NCBI GenBank assembly: GCA_950295325.1
Contig: OX485808.1
Span: forward strand, 15,584,527-15,648,526
Source: Polytrichum commune
Taxonomy: Eukaryota; Streptophyta; Polytrichopsida; Polytrichales; Polytrichaceae
Reading direction: 5' to 3'
DNA length: 64,000 nucleotides
The first letter of the stretch is position 1, and every line of letters begins with the position of its first letter. The notes beneath the pieces were generated by a model. It had not been told where the DNA came from, made no database searches, and saw nothing but the letters and a program-made list of their open reading frames with translations. This document shows positions 39,878-51,519 of this stretch, one piece after another. The position numbers and the translations under genes were made by a program.

Positions 39878-42800
39878 TTATGGACTCATTGTAGGATTCT
39901 TGTACGGATTCAAATCCCTGTTACCAGATTTCAGCTGCTGAATCTCTTGATCTAGCCCTTTAATAACTCGGTCTTTCTCGTTGTACACACCTGTTTTTAG
40001 TAACTCCCCTCTCTGCTTGAGAAGGTATTCAACCTTACTTCTGCTCCCTTCTGCAGCCAAGTCTAAGTCATGCAAGGCACGGTCTTCATTTTTCAAATCA
40101 GCTGATCCTAGGTCATGGTGTCGAGTCTCAACATTTGAAATAGTACCTTTTGTGCCAGATGTGACAGGCTCTTTCTGCTTCTGTCCCATTTCAGTGAGTG
40201 GCTGCCGTGACCAACTGATAGGATTGGCCTTATCATATTTCAACTTGTTTCTCATCTCCTGCCAATCAAGAAACATACTCCTTTTTAAGTATTCTTGTGG
40301 CTTGAGAACTGAAATACTTCACACTGGAATAGCCACACATTCTACCTATGGCCTCCTTAAAGTAATGAGACTCCTGTGCCTTTCAATATCAACACACTTA
40401 CAGAGCTAATAAGTTTCCAGGTAACTTGTTGGTCAGGCCAAGATGAATTACCTATGTTCTCAAATGTCCCCCTGGCAAACAAACAGGCTTCCAAAAACAC
40501 ACAAATAGATAGTCTGGAAAGCAAACCTGGAAAATTCGAAGATCAGTATGTACGATGCCATCCTTTTCATCCTGGGTCTTCGACAAGTCAAGCTTTGGCA
40601 CATTGGCCTTCCTCAGAGATAGCAACGAGTGGTCAGGTAGGGACATAGACTCCACTTTTCTTGGAGAAATGTGACCGCTCTGTTGTTTAGTTGCAGTGAC
40701 AGTCATGGATTCTTGTTCACGAAGCTGCAGAAGGTCCAACTGGTCTTTCAATCGTTGCAACTCCACCCTATCCTCTCTTGCCTTTCGAGATTGAGATTCA
40801 ACAAGAGCTGCAACAGTTTCAGATTCGACTCGACTGCGTTCTTGTGAAGCTTGCTGCACTTGTGCTTTCGTGTGCTCTCTGTGTAATCTTGCCAGTTCTT
40901 TTGCCATCTTCAGCACCTGCACAAAGGACAGTTCAGTGACTGGAACAATGGCATCAACTAAAACCTTAAACAAAATGGACTTCAAGTGATGGCTTGTACA
41001 GTTTACCCAATCCTAGTTGAATGGGAACATATATATGTCACAACCGAGTGGTTGCAAATGCAAAGTCCTCTACAATAATGTTAAACAACCAGGCTTCCAG
41101 GTTTCTGACCTCCATAAGCCTAAAGCTCAGGACATGCTTGAGCTTTCTGCTATCTCAGTGGGATATGACCACATCCCCAAAGAACCAGATCCTTAGATTT
41201 GGCTCATGGAGATGACAGAAACCAATCCCGCATTCAAAGTAATCATTGTAGTATCTGCACTCCTTCAGCACATGGTCTCATCTATAGTAGGCACAAGGTG
41301 ATAGGTGTTGAAGACACTAAATTGTAGGAGTTGCCAGTACTGAACACCAACAACAATCACTTCACACCACAGTAGCTGATATTTAATATCTAGACTGATG
41401 TACCTGATTTTTGTAATCATCTCTAGCATGTAGTGCCAACTCAGCTTTGTGCTGCAAAGTGCCACATTGCTGCTTCAAGGCCATGACCTGGCCTATCAGT
41501 GCAGTCTCAGAGGTATTTCTTTGTGCAGCTTTAAAATCCTGAAATTGCTTCTCAAGAGTGGCTAGTGAGCAATTAGCTATAACTAGCCTTTGCTCTAGCA
41601 AAGAATACTGCTCCTGCAAAGCCACATACTTAGAGCGTTCGAGATCCACTCGGTGCTCACATTCAGCCTGTAGTCTCTTGACTGCGATCTAGGAGTCATC
41701 ACAAGCACAAGACTTTCCTCAGTACAAAAAGACCACCTTAGGTTAACAAAAAAGACCAAGGACCAACAACACTGGGTTCAATAGCACGGTGACAAGTTTG
41801 CCAAGATAAATTTAATGAGGTAAGTTCTAATTGAGTGATTTAGATACACCTGCAATTGAGGTATTACAAAATGACCATTAGGTTGATGGTATTTAAATCA
41901 TGTGACCTGTGCCTCTGATGAGCGATTGGTATTTGCTCGTTCAAGAACTTCTTTGCGGTGTGATAAATCTTCTTCTGCAAGAATTATGGCTCTCTCTCTC
42001 TTCTCCAACATAAACAGCTTTGCCCTGTTGTATATCAAACCATAAAGTTCGCAGGTATACTACAATAGGATTACAATAGGATTAATTATTTGGACTTCCT
42101 TCTTGATATTATAAACTGATCAATCATCTCACTAAAAGCAACATAATGTTGTCCTTAAGAAAGCCTATACAACCCTCACGCATTATTCCTCCATGGTAGC
42201 CTGTTCCAAAAATACAATCTAAGATGCTGAAGGTTTTTAAAAACAGAATTTCATGAAACTTACCGCAATTTGGCCTCCAAGTCAGCTTGCTCTGCTTGAG
42301 AATTGCGCAATTCAAGGGCACGGTCTCTCTCGCGCTTCCTCCATTCCTCTTCAATTGCATGAAGTTTTGCTGCTTCTTTCTCCTTCAAATCAGCACGCCA
42401 CTTTGCTTCCTCTGACCTCCGCCACATCTCAAACTCCCAGGCCATCTCATACTCGGGCTGTTTACGGAGACCATCTACTCCATTCACATCTGACTGCTTG
42501 ACACTCTCATGTACATCTGAACTCAAAGGTGGGGTTTTAACTGGTGATGAAGTTCTCTTCTTCAGCAATGGATTTTTGCATTTCTTGTTAAATGGAGTGG
42601 ACTTAGAGGATAACTTTGGCACCTCCCCAAGCTCAATCTCTTCTAAGGTGTCTTCACCTTGAACCTCACCTTGTTCGGCACAGCTAGAACCTCCTGAGCC
42701 AAAAATATAACCTGTCATGAGTTTTGAAACAGCTGGATCTTCTGGCATTGGTTGCCTGACATGATCCTGGGAAGCTGCAGCAGTCTTGACTTTGCTTGCA

Positions 42801-45671
42801 TCAAGAGCACTAAGAGGACCCATGTCCTCGATTGCAAGCACCACTCGTAATGCTCCAATTTTCACCTGAATCCAAAACATGAAACAATAATTTAGGTGCA
42901 ACATCTGTATACAACTGAACTTGTACACAAACACACAACTGGAGAAAATACAATACAGATGACTTTAGATCACATCCACAATCCGCAACATTCAATCAAC
43001 AGCTTTGCCATAAAACAGAGACCAGAATTGAAATCCAATGTTCAGCACAGAAAACTTCCAACACAGCTTGTTCAACACACATTCAGAATTCCTTTGACAC
43101 CCAAATACATTACATCAGACAGAGCACTGCAACAAAAACCAAGGGCAGTGTGCTCACATCATCAATCTTTCCAGCAACATTTGTGGCACCACGAACAGGA
43201 GCATAGCCATCTGCACATGGCTGATCCATAAGCCGCTTCATGGGGATGGTTGCTACTCCCAGAACACTATCTGCTGCATATCTGCAACATGCCCCAAATA
43301 TTAACAGCTCAGTAACTTGTACCTTCACTAAACTCCACATTCAGATAGTCAAAGGTCCTCAAAAAGAATTCTAACAATTCACTTAAACATCCAAAGTGTA
43401 GTATCCAGTAGCTTAGCCTTTTGAGTTTGTGAAATTTCAGAGAAAATATTTGATGCATTTCCTGCAGCAGGCATAAAATAAAGGAAGATAGAGAAGCAGA
43501 GAAGCTTACTTGTCACGGTGAAGAACATGAGCAGTAACTGCAGGCTGCAACGCCAACATCGCTGCCATGCCATCAGGGGAAGCAGGAAGGTCCAGTGCAA
43601 CGTAGCTGTGAAGTTCAGCCATCCAACCGCCACCCCACAGTCATCCACCAGCTATCAGCCCATTGTTGTTTGCTTTGCTTTTGCCCCCTCTGTCCAGCCC
43701 ACCCCAGCAACCAATGCACTCTCCTGATTATTACAAGCAATTTATATTGACAAAATTAAACTTCTCTAAGAACCCACAGACACTAGGACTAAATTCAGCA
43801 CGGCACTTTATGCAACCATACATACAACCAGCATGTTATGACACAAAATGTAATATATAATCAGGGCACAAGTTTACACATACAACATATGGTCACTGGC
43901 ACAAAAAGGCCACTATTCTTCAGTGAGACGCACAAGCCTCCTGATACTTCCAATATCACCAATGAAAACTTCATACATACACTCAGGAGCTTGAGATCCA
44001 TGTGGTGGGAGTACTTTGGAGGTGGTACTATTAGGCAGGAAAACCTCCACGTTCTCTCACCTACTTCAGTTTATGACTCTATGACAAGGCTCGTTGAAGA
44101 TTCAACGCTTTGAGAGCCAGAGTTAAGGCCATCAGTATATGATATCACTAACCAATACAACTCCTTTAAAAAATGCAGTGAAGTAATTGAAACTGATCAT
44201 TCAAGGTGATCATATAGTGAATACCTTACAAATGGTGCTATAAAAATAAGTAGATCTCTAACGATACTTCAATGATCGTCTTTATAACACGGCTCACTTA
44301 GCAATGGTTAAGTAGACAGCCAAAACTGACTACTTCGTCCCACGGTATCTGTTTCCAGCTCCAAGATCTTTGGCAAAAATGTGAAGCTCAGTATACTTGG
44401 AACCTAGGCAGCCTAAAACAAAGTGAATGCGGTGAGATTGACTTTCAAGATTATGTATACACAGTATTCGCCAAGAGGAGTAGAAATCTCTGGCAACAAA
44501 AGATGTAGCTTTCTCGACTGTCACTACTGAAGTGGACTTGAAACGAGCTAGTCATACCAACCAGAAAGCGGCTTACGCAATCGCAGAATTCAGGAACCGC
44601 AAGACCGTCGAGAAAAAAGTGGTACGAATATGAGCTAATCGTGGCTTAAACCCAAGGCCGGATCCCACTGCAAGTCCGAGATTAAGCCACCCTACCACTT
44701 TGGTCCACCCAATCATAGTGGGGTATGGGGTAAACCAGATAATTTCAGCCAACCACGTGGAACCTAGACCTTGCCTTAAGAGGAAATTAAGGTAGCGGTG
44801 TTAAACCCCTTGTATATAATATTACTATTGTATATAATATTACTAGTTTATGAAATATTATTGTTAATTAAAAGTCAATTCCAACACACCAAAAGTATGT
44901 CTTATTTGAGTTCCCTATGCAAGGGTTGTAAAGCTTCAAAGTTTATTGGTAGATGACCCATACCCAACATCAGAACCTAATGTTAAGGTGGTGGAAATTC
45001 TCATAATCAATACATATGTATTGTGCAAGGATTTTAGGATGTTGGTTCTGATACCTGCTAACTTAAGGACGGGCCAGCTTGTCTGTTTATCTGTGGGCAT
45101 GTTGAAGGACTGGCCAGCTAGTCTGGCCATGTTCAAGGTGTTCACCTTCGAGAGGAGGCAGAGGGAGTAGTATTTGAGGGTCCTCTAGTTCTTGTGATGC
45201 CCGTTTAAGATTACATGTAGACTTCGACCAACTTGAAGATGAAGCAACACCATCATTCAACAAACAGCATAATTCGCACTGGTAGTAACATCGGAGTCAA
45301 CTCTTCTTCTCTTCGGTATGAGCTATGGACTCCAAATTGGATTGCATCAATTCGAGAACTCACCCATTCGAGATACTGACTTCGGTTCCACGGCTCACAA
45401 GCACAGGCGGGTGAGTGCGCAATGGAGCAGTCACCTTGGACGACATTGCACACGACTCTACTGCCACGCGGACAATCTCCGGCGGCAACGCGACCCGCAC
45501 GAACACGTTCGCTGACCGCATGGGCAAATGCATGTTCGCCTTGAAGCTGCGGACATCCACACTGATGCAAAACAACCGAGCTTCACTATTCCTGTCTCTA
45601 CACTCCAATTCCTCAATTTCTCCACTCCCGCCGCTGGAGTTTCCATCTGTCAAGCTCCACCCTCTCATCAT
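39878..45671 (-). CDS. CEP120: CEP120-like centriole/basal-body protein, 8 exons, 767 aa
   Basis: In animals CEP120 loads onto daughter centrioles and supports their elongation and cilium assembly. Exons on the minus strand: 45671-45364, 43605-43510, 43281-43158, 42865-42264, 42024-41907, 41688-41404, 40916-40527 and 40258-39878. They join to 2304 nt in frame, GT-AG throughout. Residues about 30-190 form a C2-like unit (FCISVDVRSFKA, HVLHRDKYAADSVLGVA) like the second C2 of CEP120. A linker follows, then a long coiled coil that starts EYEMAWEFEMWRRSEE and continues EEEWRKRERDR, ECEHRVDLER, LEKQFQDFK, and AKELARLHRE. The C terminus has LLKQRGELLKTGVYNEKDRV, matching the signature end of animal CEP120. 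It is shorter than the human protein (about 986 aa) because it lacks the first C2; a TGA lies in frame six codons before the start. Implies a plant with flagellated sperm. Confidence 0.88.
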
Positions 45672-46729
45672 CAAACCCCAAACCCTTCAAAACCTCAGCC
45701 AATTCCCTCTGCAGCTGGTTACAGACTCTCGCACATGTGGTTGCGTGGATCATCAAACTGCGTTCACAGCCTTGATTGCGGCAAAGTGCATCCAGCTTGG
45801 CTCTCGATAACTGTGATCTGCAATGGAAGATTCAACTTCAAAGCGTTTTCGAATCTGACTGTGCTCGACGTGGTCGTGAGCTCTGCCAGGGTGGGTGGAA
45901 TTAGGGTTGCAAGAAACGAAGCGGGAAATCAGCACCCCTACTAGGGACCCTATTCCCGCTCTCCATTCCCATGCATTCACCCATTCCATGTTTTGTTTTT
46001 TATATTTATTTATATGTGGGCTTCCTACTTTGTAAGGTTGAGGTTAATAGGCCCACTTTATACTTTGGGCCGGATTGAGGGCTAGCCCGAACTTTAAAAA
46101 TTTGGATCAATAAGGGCCGGTTTACACTACGGTGGAGAAGGCCTCCGGTCGGTCAAGAATGCTTGGCCAAGACATGGTTATATGAGGCAAATGGTGGATG
46201 TGCCGGAGAAGAATTAAAGGCAATAAAATATTTCTTAAGGAGTCTTGACTGGTTGAAGTCTAAACACCTAGAGGAGAAGTTTAGTGGAGAAGTCCACCAG
46301 AGAAGAGAAGTTCACCTAATGGTGAAGATTTTTTGTGATAAAAAACCATAATTCTCTACATTCACATTGTATCAAAAGATTTCAACAAGAATTGTGTTCA
46401 TAAGAATTGTGTAATATAATGTTCAATTTTATTCAAAAGATAATGAAAATTGCCAATTGTCAAGTTTGGCCCGTGTAGGAAATAAATGTCTCCTTGGGTG
46501 TTTAAGAATGAAGAAGGGAAACCCCATACACATTGGACAAAGCACTACTCTTTGGTATTATTCAAGACATGATCTCCTCTTAATCATCCTCATCAATTTC
46601 TCTCTTCTTATCTTTGATCTTCAATCATGGATAATTGAAGAAGAGAGATTTTGTGCTCTCTTATGATCTTTATAGTTTTGAAGTATTTTATCGTTTCAAC
46701 TATGGCGATACAGAAAACCATCATGTATC

Positions 46730-46871
46730 ACCATAATGCTTCAATTACGGAATCAATATCACCATAAGCACTTCCTGGAAATTGCCTTGAGGGCTCAAAA
46801 TAATTCTCACTACCAATGAGGTCATCCTCATCTTGGCTACTACCAAACTGAAATTGTGAGTAACCAGCCAT
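46730..46871 (-). pseudogene. possible remnant of an element-encoded protein
   Basis: An ATG after a (CT)n/(GA)n leader opens a 47-codon acidic frame (MAGYSQFQFGSSQDEDDLIG, ending IDSVIEALW) inside the PIF/Harbinger-type element. The leader-plus-ATG arrangement suggests the truncated 5' part of the autonomous element's transposase or companion DNA-binding gene. The homology is inferred from position only. Confidence 0.3.
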
Positions 46872-46916
46872 TGCGAAAAAAAATTGCACAAAAAAAATCG
46901 CTAAGGAGCTACTACA

Positions 46917-46920
<4 letters not shown>

Positions 46921-46950
<30 letters not shown>
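46921..46950. repeat. (GA)n microsatellite
   Basis: Fifteen uninterrupted GA units inside the PIF/Harbinger-type element. Confidence 0.9.
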
Positions 46951-46957
<7 letters not shown>

Positions 46958-47034
46958 CCAACACCTTAGGTTTTGAAAAAAACCAAATCTGAAATCTACG
47001 GTCTAGATCTGTTTTTGAAAATTAATTTTTTATT

Positions 47035-47118
47035 GAGTTGGGCTTCTACGGAGGAGGAGTTTCTTTTCCGGCCTCTTGAGGCCGGACAAGAAACTCCTCC
47101 TCCGCAGAAGCCCAACTC
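47035..47118. repeat. hairpin with 41-bp arms
   Basis: Left arm 47035-47075 starts GAGTTGGGCTTCTACGG; right arm 47078-47118 ends CAGAAGCCCAACTC. The arms differ at two of 41 positions and are separated by TT. The centre reads CCGGCCTCTTGAGGCCGG. It would form a very stable RNA or DNA hairpin. Confidence 0.9.
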
Positions 47119-48724
47119 CAAAAAGTGCCGCCATGTCGGCGGCCATGTCATTTTATCATCCATGAGAAAAGTTCACCACCATTGTTTTCTTCACCTAGTG
47201 TAAACACCCACCGGTCAAGAGTTGCATTTTCGACCAATCACAATTGAGAAACGCCCTTTTTTTCATGACCGGTGGACTTCTCCACCGTAGTGTAAACCGG
47301 CCCTAAGATTGCTCGGTTTCATCAAATTTGGTCCAAAGGCTTTATACTAGGGTTGGGCCCGAACACTCAGTCTTCCATGTGATGTCCCACGTGACACAAT
47401 TTTGGTGCCAAACCTTGGAACTACCTTGAAAAAATTGGGATGAGCTTTTTCTTAGCCCGAACTCTCACCATCAACCGGATTGAACTCATCCATTGGATAT
47501 TGAACAACTCTATTGTTAGTTCATGGAAGGTTGATTCTCTTTGCTACACTATACCCTCAAAGAACATCCAGACTTAAATCCGGGCTTCATCACTTCGCCT
47601 ATGACAAGGTTGGGTCCGCAAAAAGTTGATAAAGTTGGGCTTGATTGAGGATTTAATTGCACATGAATCGGCCCAGTGCTCGGGGCAACCCCAAGTTGTG
47701 TATAAAGGGTGAGGCATCAATAACCAATAAGTTAAAATAAGAGAGTTTGCGTATGTTAGGAAGAGTAGTAACATGGGATTCTTTTTTCTTGCAAAGATAA
47801 ACATATTCTAACAAGAGCGCAAATTTTTAGATTTTATTCATGAATATGGAAATTGCTAGAAATTTTTAAACAATCAAAGCTATGGGAAAACACAATCAAT
47901 CCATACGTTGATCCGTCACCGCTCATCTAAATGCTAATTCTAGGTTACAACAATTGTCAAAACTCTTATAAGTCTTATGAGGGCAATCAATCACAAGCCA
48001 CTGCCACCACATAAACCTTAACTTCGTTCGCCTAAAAAATATAGATCTCATCCATGTCAACATCACATGTATCTTAGTGAACAGTTAAATGAACCTAGTC
48101 AACTATGGATGCCTCAACCATAATTATGATAGGGAACCAAGCTGATTGAAGAATAAGCTTTGATGAATATTGGCTTCAAAAATGCATAGTAATCCCAACT
48201 TTAGGAATAAAATTAATGAAAAATTTGTATTCCTCTCGATTTCTATCTTCCTACATGGAAAAAAATCGCACCACCAATACTTCTCCAAATCTGGCACAAA
48301 ATGTCTTAAGTAATCGGTTATGGGTGGCTCTACCATAATTGGTCTGCTCATGGATGTAAAGTATTGGTTATGGATGCAATGTCCTCTGTGTAGACTAAAA
48401 AGCGCAAGAGAGTTGTTGGACGTGCCCTTCACTTGGATGAGCGACAGGTTATGATGTTGGACGAACCAAATGGACGATACTATACGAGACGTGGATGATA
48501 TCATCCAAAATGGAGACAAAGGCCCGAGCAATAACTGTGTGAACGCGTACACAGAAAACCAGTTCGCTTTCACACCGGAGTGTGAAGTCGGTTACGAGCC
48601 ACTTTGGAACCCTAGCATGCTGTTCGTTTTTTTCCTCCGCTAGCTCTCTTCTTCCATCGTCACACGCTCAGGCTTTGCGCTTGGATCCCGATTCATTGCT
48701 GCATCTCCATCGCATCGCATCGCC

Positions 48725-51519
48725 ATGAGCGACATCTTCGAGGGCTACGAGAGGCAGTACTGCGAGCTCTCCGCCAACCTCTCACGGAAGTGCACCTCCG
48801 TCGCGGCTCTCTATGGCGGTGAGCTCTCCCTTCTCGCTTCACGCGCTTTTATTCACCTCAACTCTCTTCTCTACTCTTCTCTTGCAATTGTTGCGTCCTA
48901 GGGCTCATAATTGCGATGCTAACGGCGTTTCTCTGTCTATGTCTTGGTTTCGGATAACTCTACTACGCAGTTGAGCTTGGGGATCGCATTTTCCGCATTC
49001 ACCTCAAGTCTTTACCTTACCCTTCTGTTACGATGGTTTTCGATGCTTTTTCAGCCTCGTAGGGTTCTTAATTGCGATATTAAAGGCGTTCTTCCGCCTG
49101 TTTTATGGTTCGGGAGGAGTGGACAAGGCAGTTGAGCTTGAGGATCGTTTTTTTCCCGCATTTACCTCAACTCTTTACCCTTCATTTTCGATCGCTTGCG
49201 CTGCTTTTGCAGTCTCTTAGGGTACGCAATTGCGATGCAAACGGGATTCTATGATCCGTGTTATTGTTTCGGACGCGGCTGAGCTTGGATCAAAAATTTC
49301 CTCATTCACGCCACACTTTAGATTTTAGTATTTTAATCCTTTGCCCTGCCTTTTATGCCTCCAAGGGCCCGTAATTGCGACGATAACGGAGTTTTCTTCG
49401 ACCTATTTCCTTCGTTGGGGAGTAGAGTACGACGGTGTTGAGCTTGGGAATCGTTATTTTCAGCGTTCATTAAGTGTAGATCGCTGCCAAGTGGAGCACT
49501 TTCAGTTCTGACGACGTGTCAAGACCTGCAACCTTGGAGTGGGCTTTGGATTTCTTTCTATTGGAGTATTTGTCTACTTGGGGGGCAATTCTATAGACCT
49601 GTTCGAATTAACTTCGCCAGTTTACGGGCATTAAACTCATAAGATCGTCCTATGCAACCATGACTAAGCATTCCTTGTAGCCAGTCTTAGTGTGCCTAAC
49701 ATGACACTTCTTATTTGATGGCCTATGATCACCTTCTGGCTTACGATCCTGTTTCTTTGAGAGTCGAGAATTAGTTTTTATTTGTCATATCGCCAAATTT
49801 AGCATCCTTCTACCTAATGACGTAGGTGGGGAATTTTGGCAACTTGTTAGTGCTTTGTGACTCGAGGTGATAGTTCTATACATTCTAATTCGCCCTCTTA
49901 AGCCCATGTTTTTTTGGGGTTTATAATTGATGGTTTTGGTGTTGTGTTCATGCAATCTGTTGATTGCAGAGGAGAAAAAGCACAAGCTTACAGAGCTCAA
50001 GACTGGACTGGATGAGGCAGAGTCGCTGGTATGTGTATCTTATCTCATAGTTCAATCATTGATATTGTTCCTTTTACATGAGGGTCTTTTTTTAAATGCA
50101 TCTAATTTGTTGTCAGTTGCTGGGCGCCTTAGACCCCTTCTAAGTTGTTTAGATTTGGTGCTGTCACTGAGCATATTATATTTCTGAAACTACTTGTGGG
50201 CATCCCTTTTGAGAATCTGCCTGTCAAGATTCCTTCCTGACAAAAGAAAGGTTGAATTTGGTGTGAACTGAAGATTTTGAATTCCTGGTTCAAATAATTG
50301 ATCTAACATCCTGAATATGTAGATCCGGCGCATGGATCTGGAGGCCCGAAGCCTACCCCCAACTCAGAAAGCCAACTTACTGACCAAGTTGAGAGAATAT
50401 AAGTCTGATCTGAACAACTTGAAGCGAGACGTGAAGAAGTCATCTTCAGCTGATGCTGCGGCTGCTAGAGATGATCTTCTCGAGTCTGGGATGGGTGATC
50501 ATGTCAACGTATGCCTCCACGATCTCTTCTCCTCTAGATCATTTACCCTGTCCTTTAGTTGTTTCCGTTCTTATTGCACTTTTCCATGTCTATTTTTTTG
50601 ATTTGATGTTCTCTTCTTAGGTTGTCTCTTCTTGATTTCAAGAGTTGTCAAGTCTGCCAAAGTCAGCCTCCTTACCAAGTATGCTTCACAGTTGATGTAT
50701 CTGCTAGATGTTTGCATTGCATTGGTCTGATTGCACAAAATTCATTTTCTGCTGCAGAGATAGTTTCAAGGTCATAGGCTATTACAACTTTTTTCCACCA
50801 TTTTCAGCTACATCTGCCTGCTCAACAATATTACATGTGGTTTGCACACTTTTCTTTTTGTGTGTATTGGATAATGTTCTGATTGGGTTCTATTCTTATC
50901 AGAGACTCATTCCTTTTGCCTCTGTGCAGTCTGGAGCCGATCAAAGGGGCAGATTGCTAATGTCCACAGAGCGACTCAATCAATCGGGTGAGAGGATTAA
51001 GGAGAGTAAGCGCACCCTTTTGGAAACAGAAGAGTTGGGTGTTTCTATTCTTCAAGATCTGCACTCACAGCGGCAACAACTCCTTCATGCCCAAGGAACT
51101 GTAAGATCACTTGTTTGTTGTTTTATGTAGTACATGTGTGACAGTTTGGTGCTTGTTAAAGTTTCATCTGTGAGCGCATCCTCAATGACAAAGTTATGTG
51201 AACTGATAGGGGGTGCTCTTGAACCTGGCACAAGATCAGAATAATAGCAATGCTCGGTTTTTTGTGTTTGTAGAGTACTCATCCTTACCTTAGATGTCTT
51301 TTTGGAAAGGAGTTGACTTGTAGTAATTTAGGTGTTCACATAGAGGGGGACCTTGTCTTGCAGCTGCATGATGTTGATGACAACATTGGCAAGAGTCGGC
51401 GGATCCTCAATTCAATGGCCCGGCGAATGACTCGGAACAAGTGGATAATGGGAAGCATCATCAGTATCTTGATCTTGGCCATTCTGTTGGTTATTTACCT
51501 GAAGCTCAGTAGGAGCTGA
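48725..51519 (+). CDS. VTI1: VTI1 Qb-SNARE, five exons, 221 aa
   Basis: VTI1 proteins are Qb-SNAREs on trans-Golgi, prevacuolar and vacuolar membranes that pair with syntaxins for vesicle fusion. Exons 48725-48818, 49970-50028, 50323-50508, 50930-51100 and 51364-51519 join in frame to 221 residues, the usual VTI1 length. The N terminus MSDIFEGYERQYCELSANLS and then RRMDLEARSLPPTQKANLL match plant VTI11 closely. The SNARE helix is in LLETEELGVSILQDLHSQRQ and LHDVDDNIGKSRRILNSMAR. The tail WIMGSIISILILAILLVIYL is the C-terminal anchor, followed by KLSRS. Intron 1 (1.15 kb) contains a four-unit tandem array. The gene lies divergent from the CEP120-like gene. Confidence 0.96.
48880..49475 (+). 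repeat. four imperfect tandem units (about 158 bp) in VTI1 intron 1
   Basis: The anchor AGGG...AATTGCGA occurs at 48900, 49061, 49219 and 49373 (spacing 161, 158, 154). Each unit continues with a (T/A)AACGG-like word, a GTTGAGCTTG(G/A)(G/A)GATCG-like word (GCTGAGCTTGGATC in unit 3) and TCATTCACNNCA-like text. Divergence is moderate, so the array is not recent. Confidence 0.8.

Larger units (their letters stand above)
46114..47303. mobile_element. PIF/Harbinger-type element A5, 1190 bp, with internal hairpin
   Basis: Perfect inverted ends GGGCCGGTTTACACTACGGT and onward to GGAGAAG (27 bp), then partial matching to ACCGGTC. The element is flanked by TAA on both sides (46111-46113 and 47304-47306). 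It is larger than the other members and carries a (GA)n tract (46921-46950) next to a minus-strand ATG frame (MAGYSQFQFGSSQDEDDLIG..., about 46730-46871) that looks like the first exon of a lost element gene. An internal 41-bp-arm hairpin sits near the right end. No full transposase is present, so it is non-autonomous. Confidence 0.85.
45672..48724. other. divergent spacer between CEP120-like and VTI1 genes
   Basis: The two genes are transcribed away from each other, so both promoters lie here. The middle is occupied by the 1.19-kb PIF/Harbinger-type element. A 149-codon minus-strand frame at 48124-48573 shows no recognisable domain. Confidence 0.6.

Noticed and set aside
43606-45363. Extra coding exons in the 1.76-kb first intron of the CEP120-like gene
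   Set aside because: Short frames exist, but joining exon 1 directly to 43605 keeps phase and matches the CEP120 C2 order without a gap.
45415-45944. Plus-strand frames of 131 and 138 codons
   Set aside because: They overlap exon 1 of the CEP120-like gene on the other strand and its leader; composition is that of an antisense frame.
48124-48573. 149-codon minus-strand frame upstream of VTI1
   Set aside because: No recognisable domain, no partner exons, and it overlaps the VTI1 promoter. Considered as a retroelement fragment but no reverse transcriptase, RNase H or LTR features could be seen.
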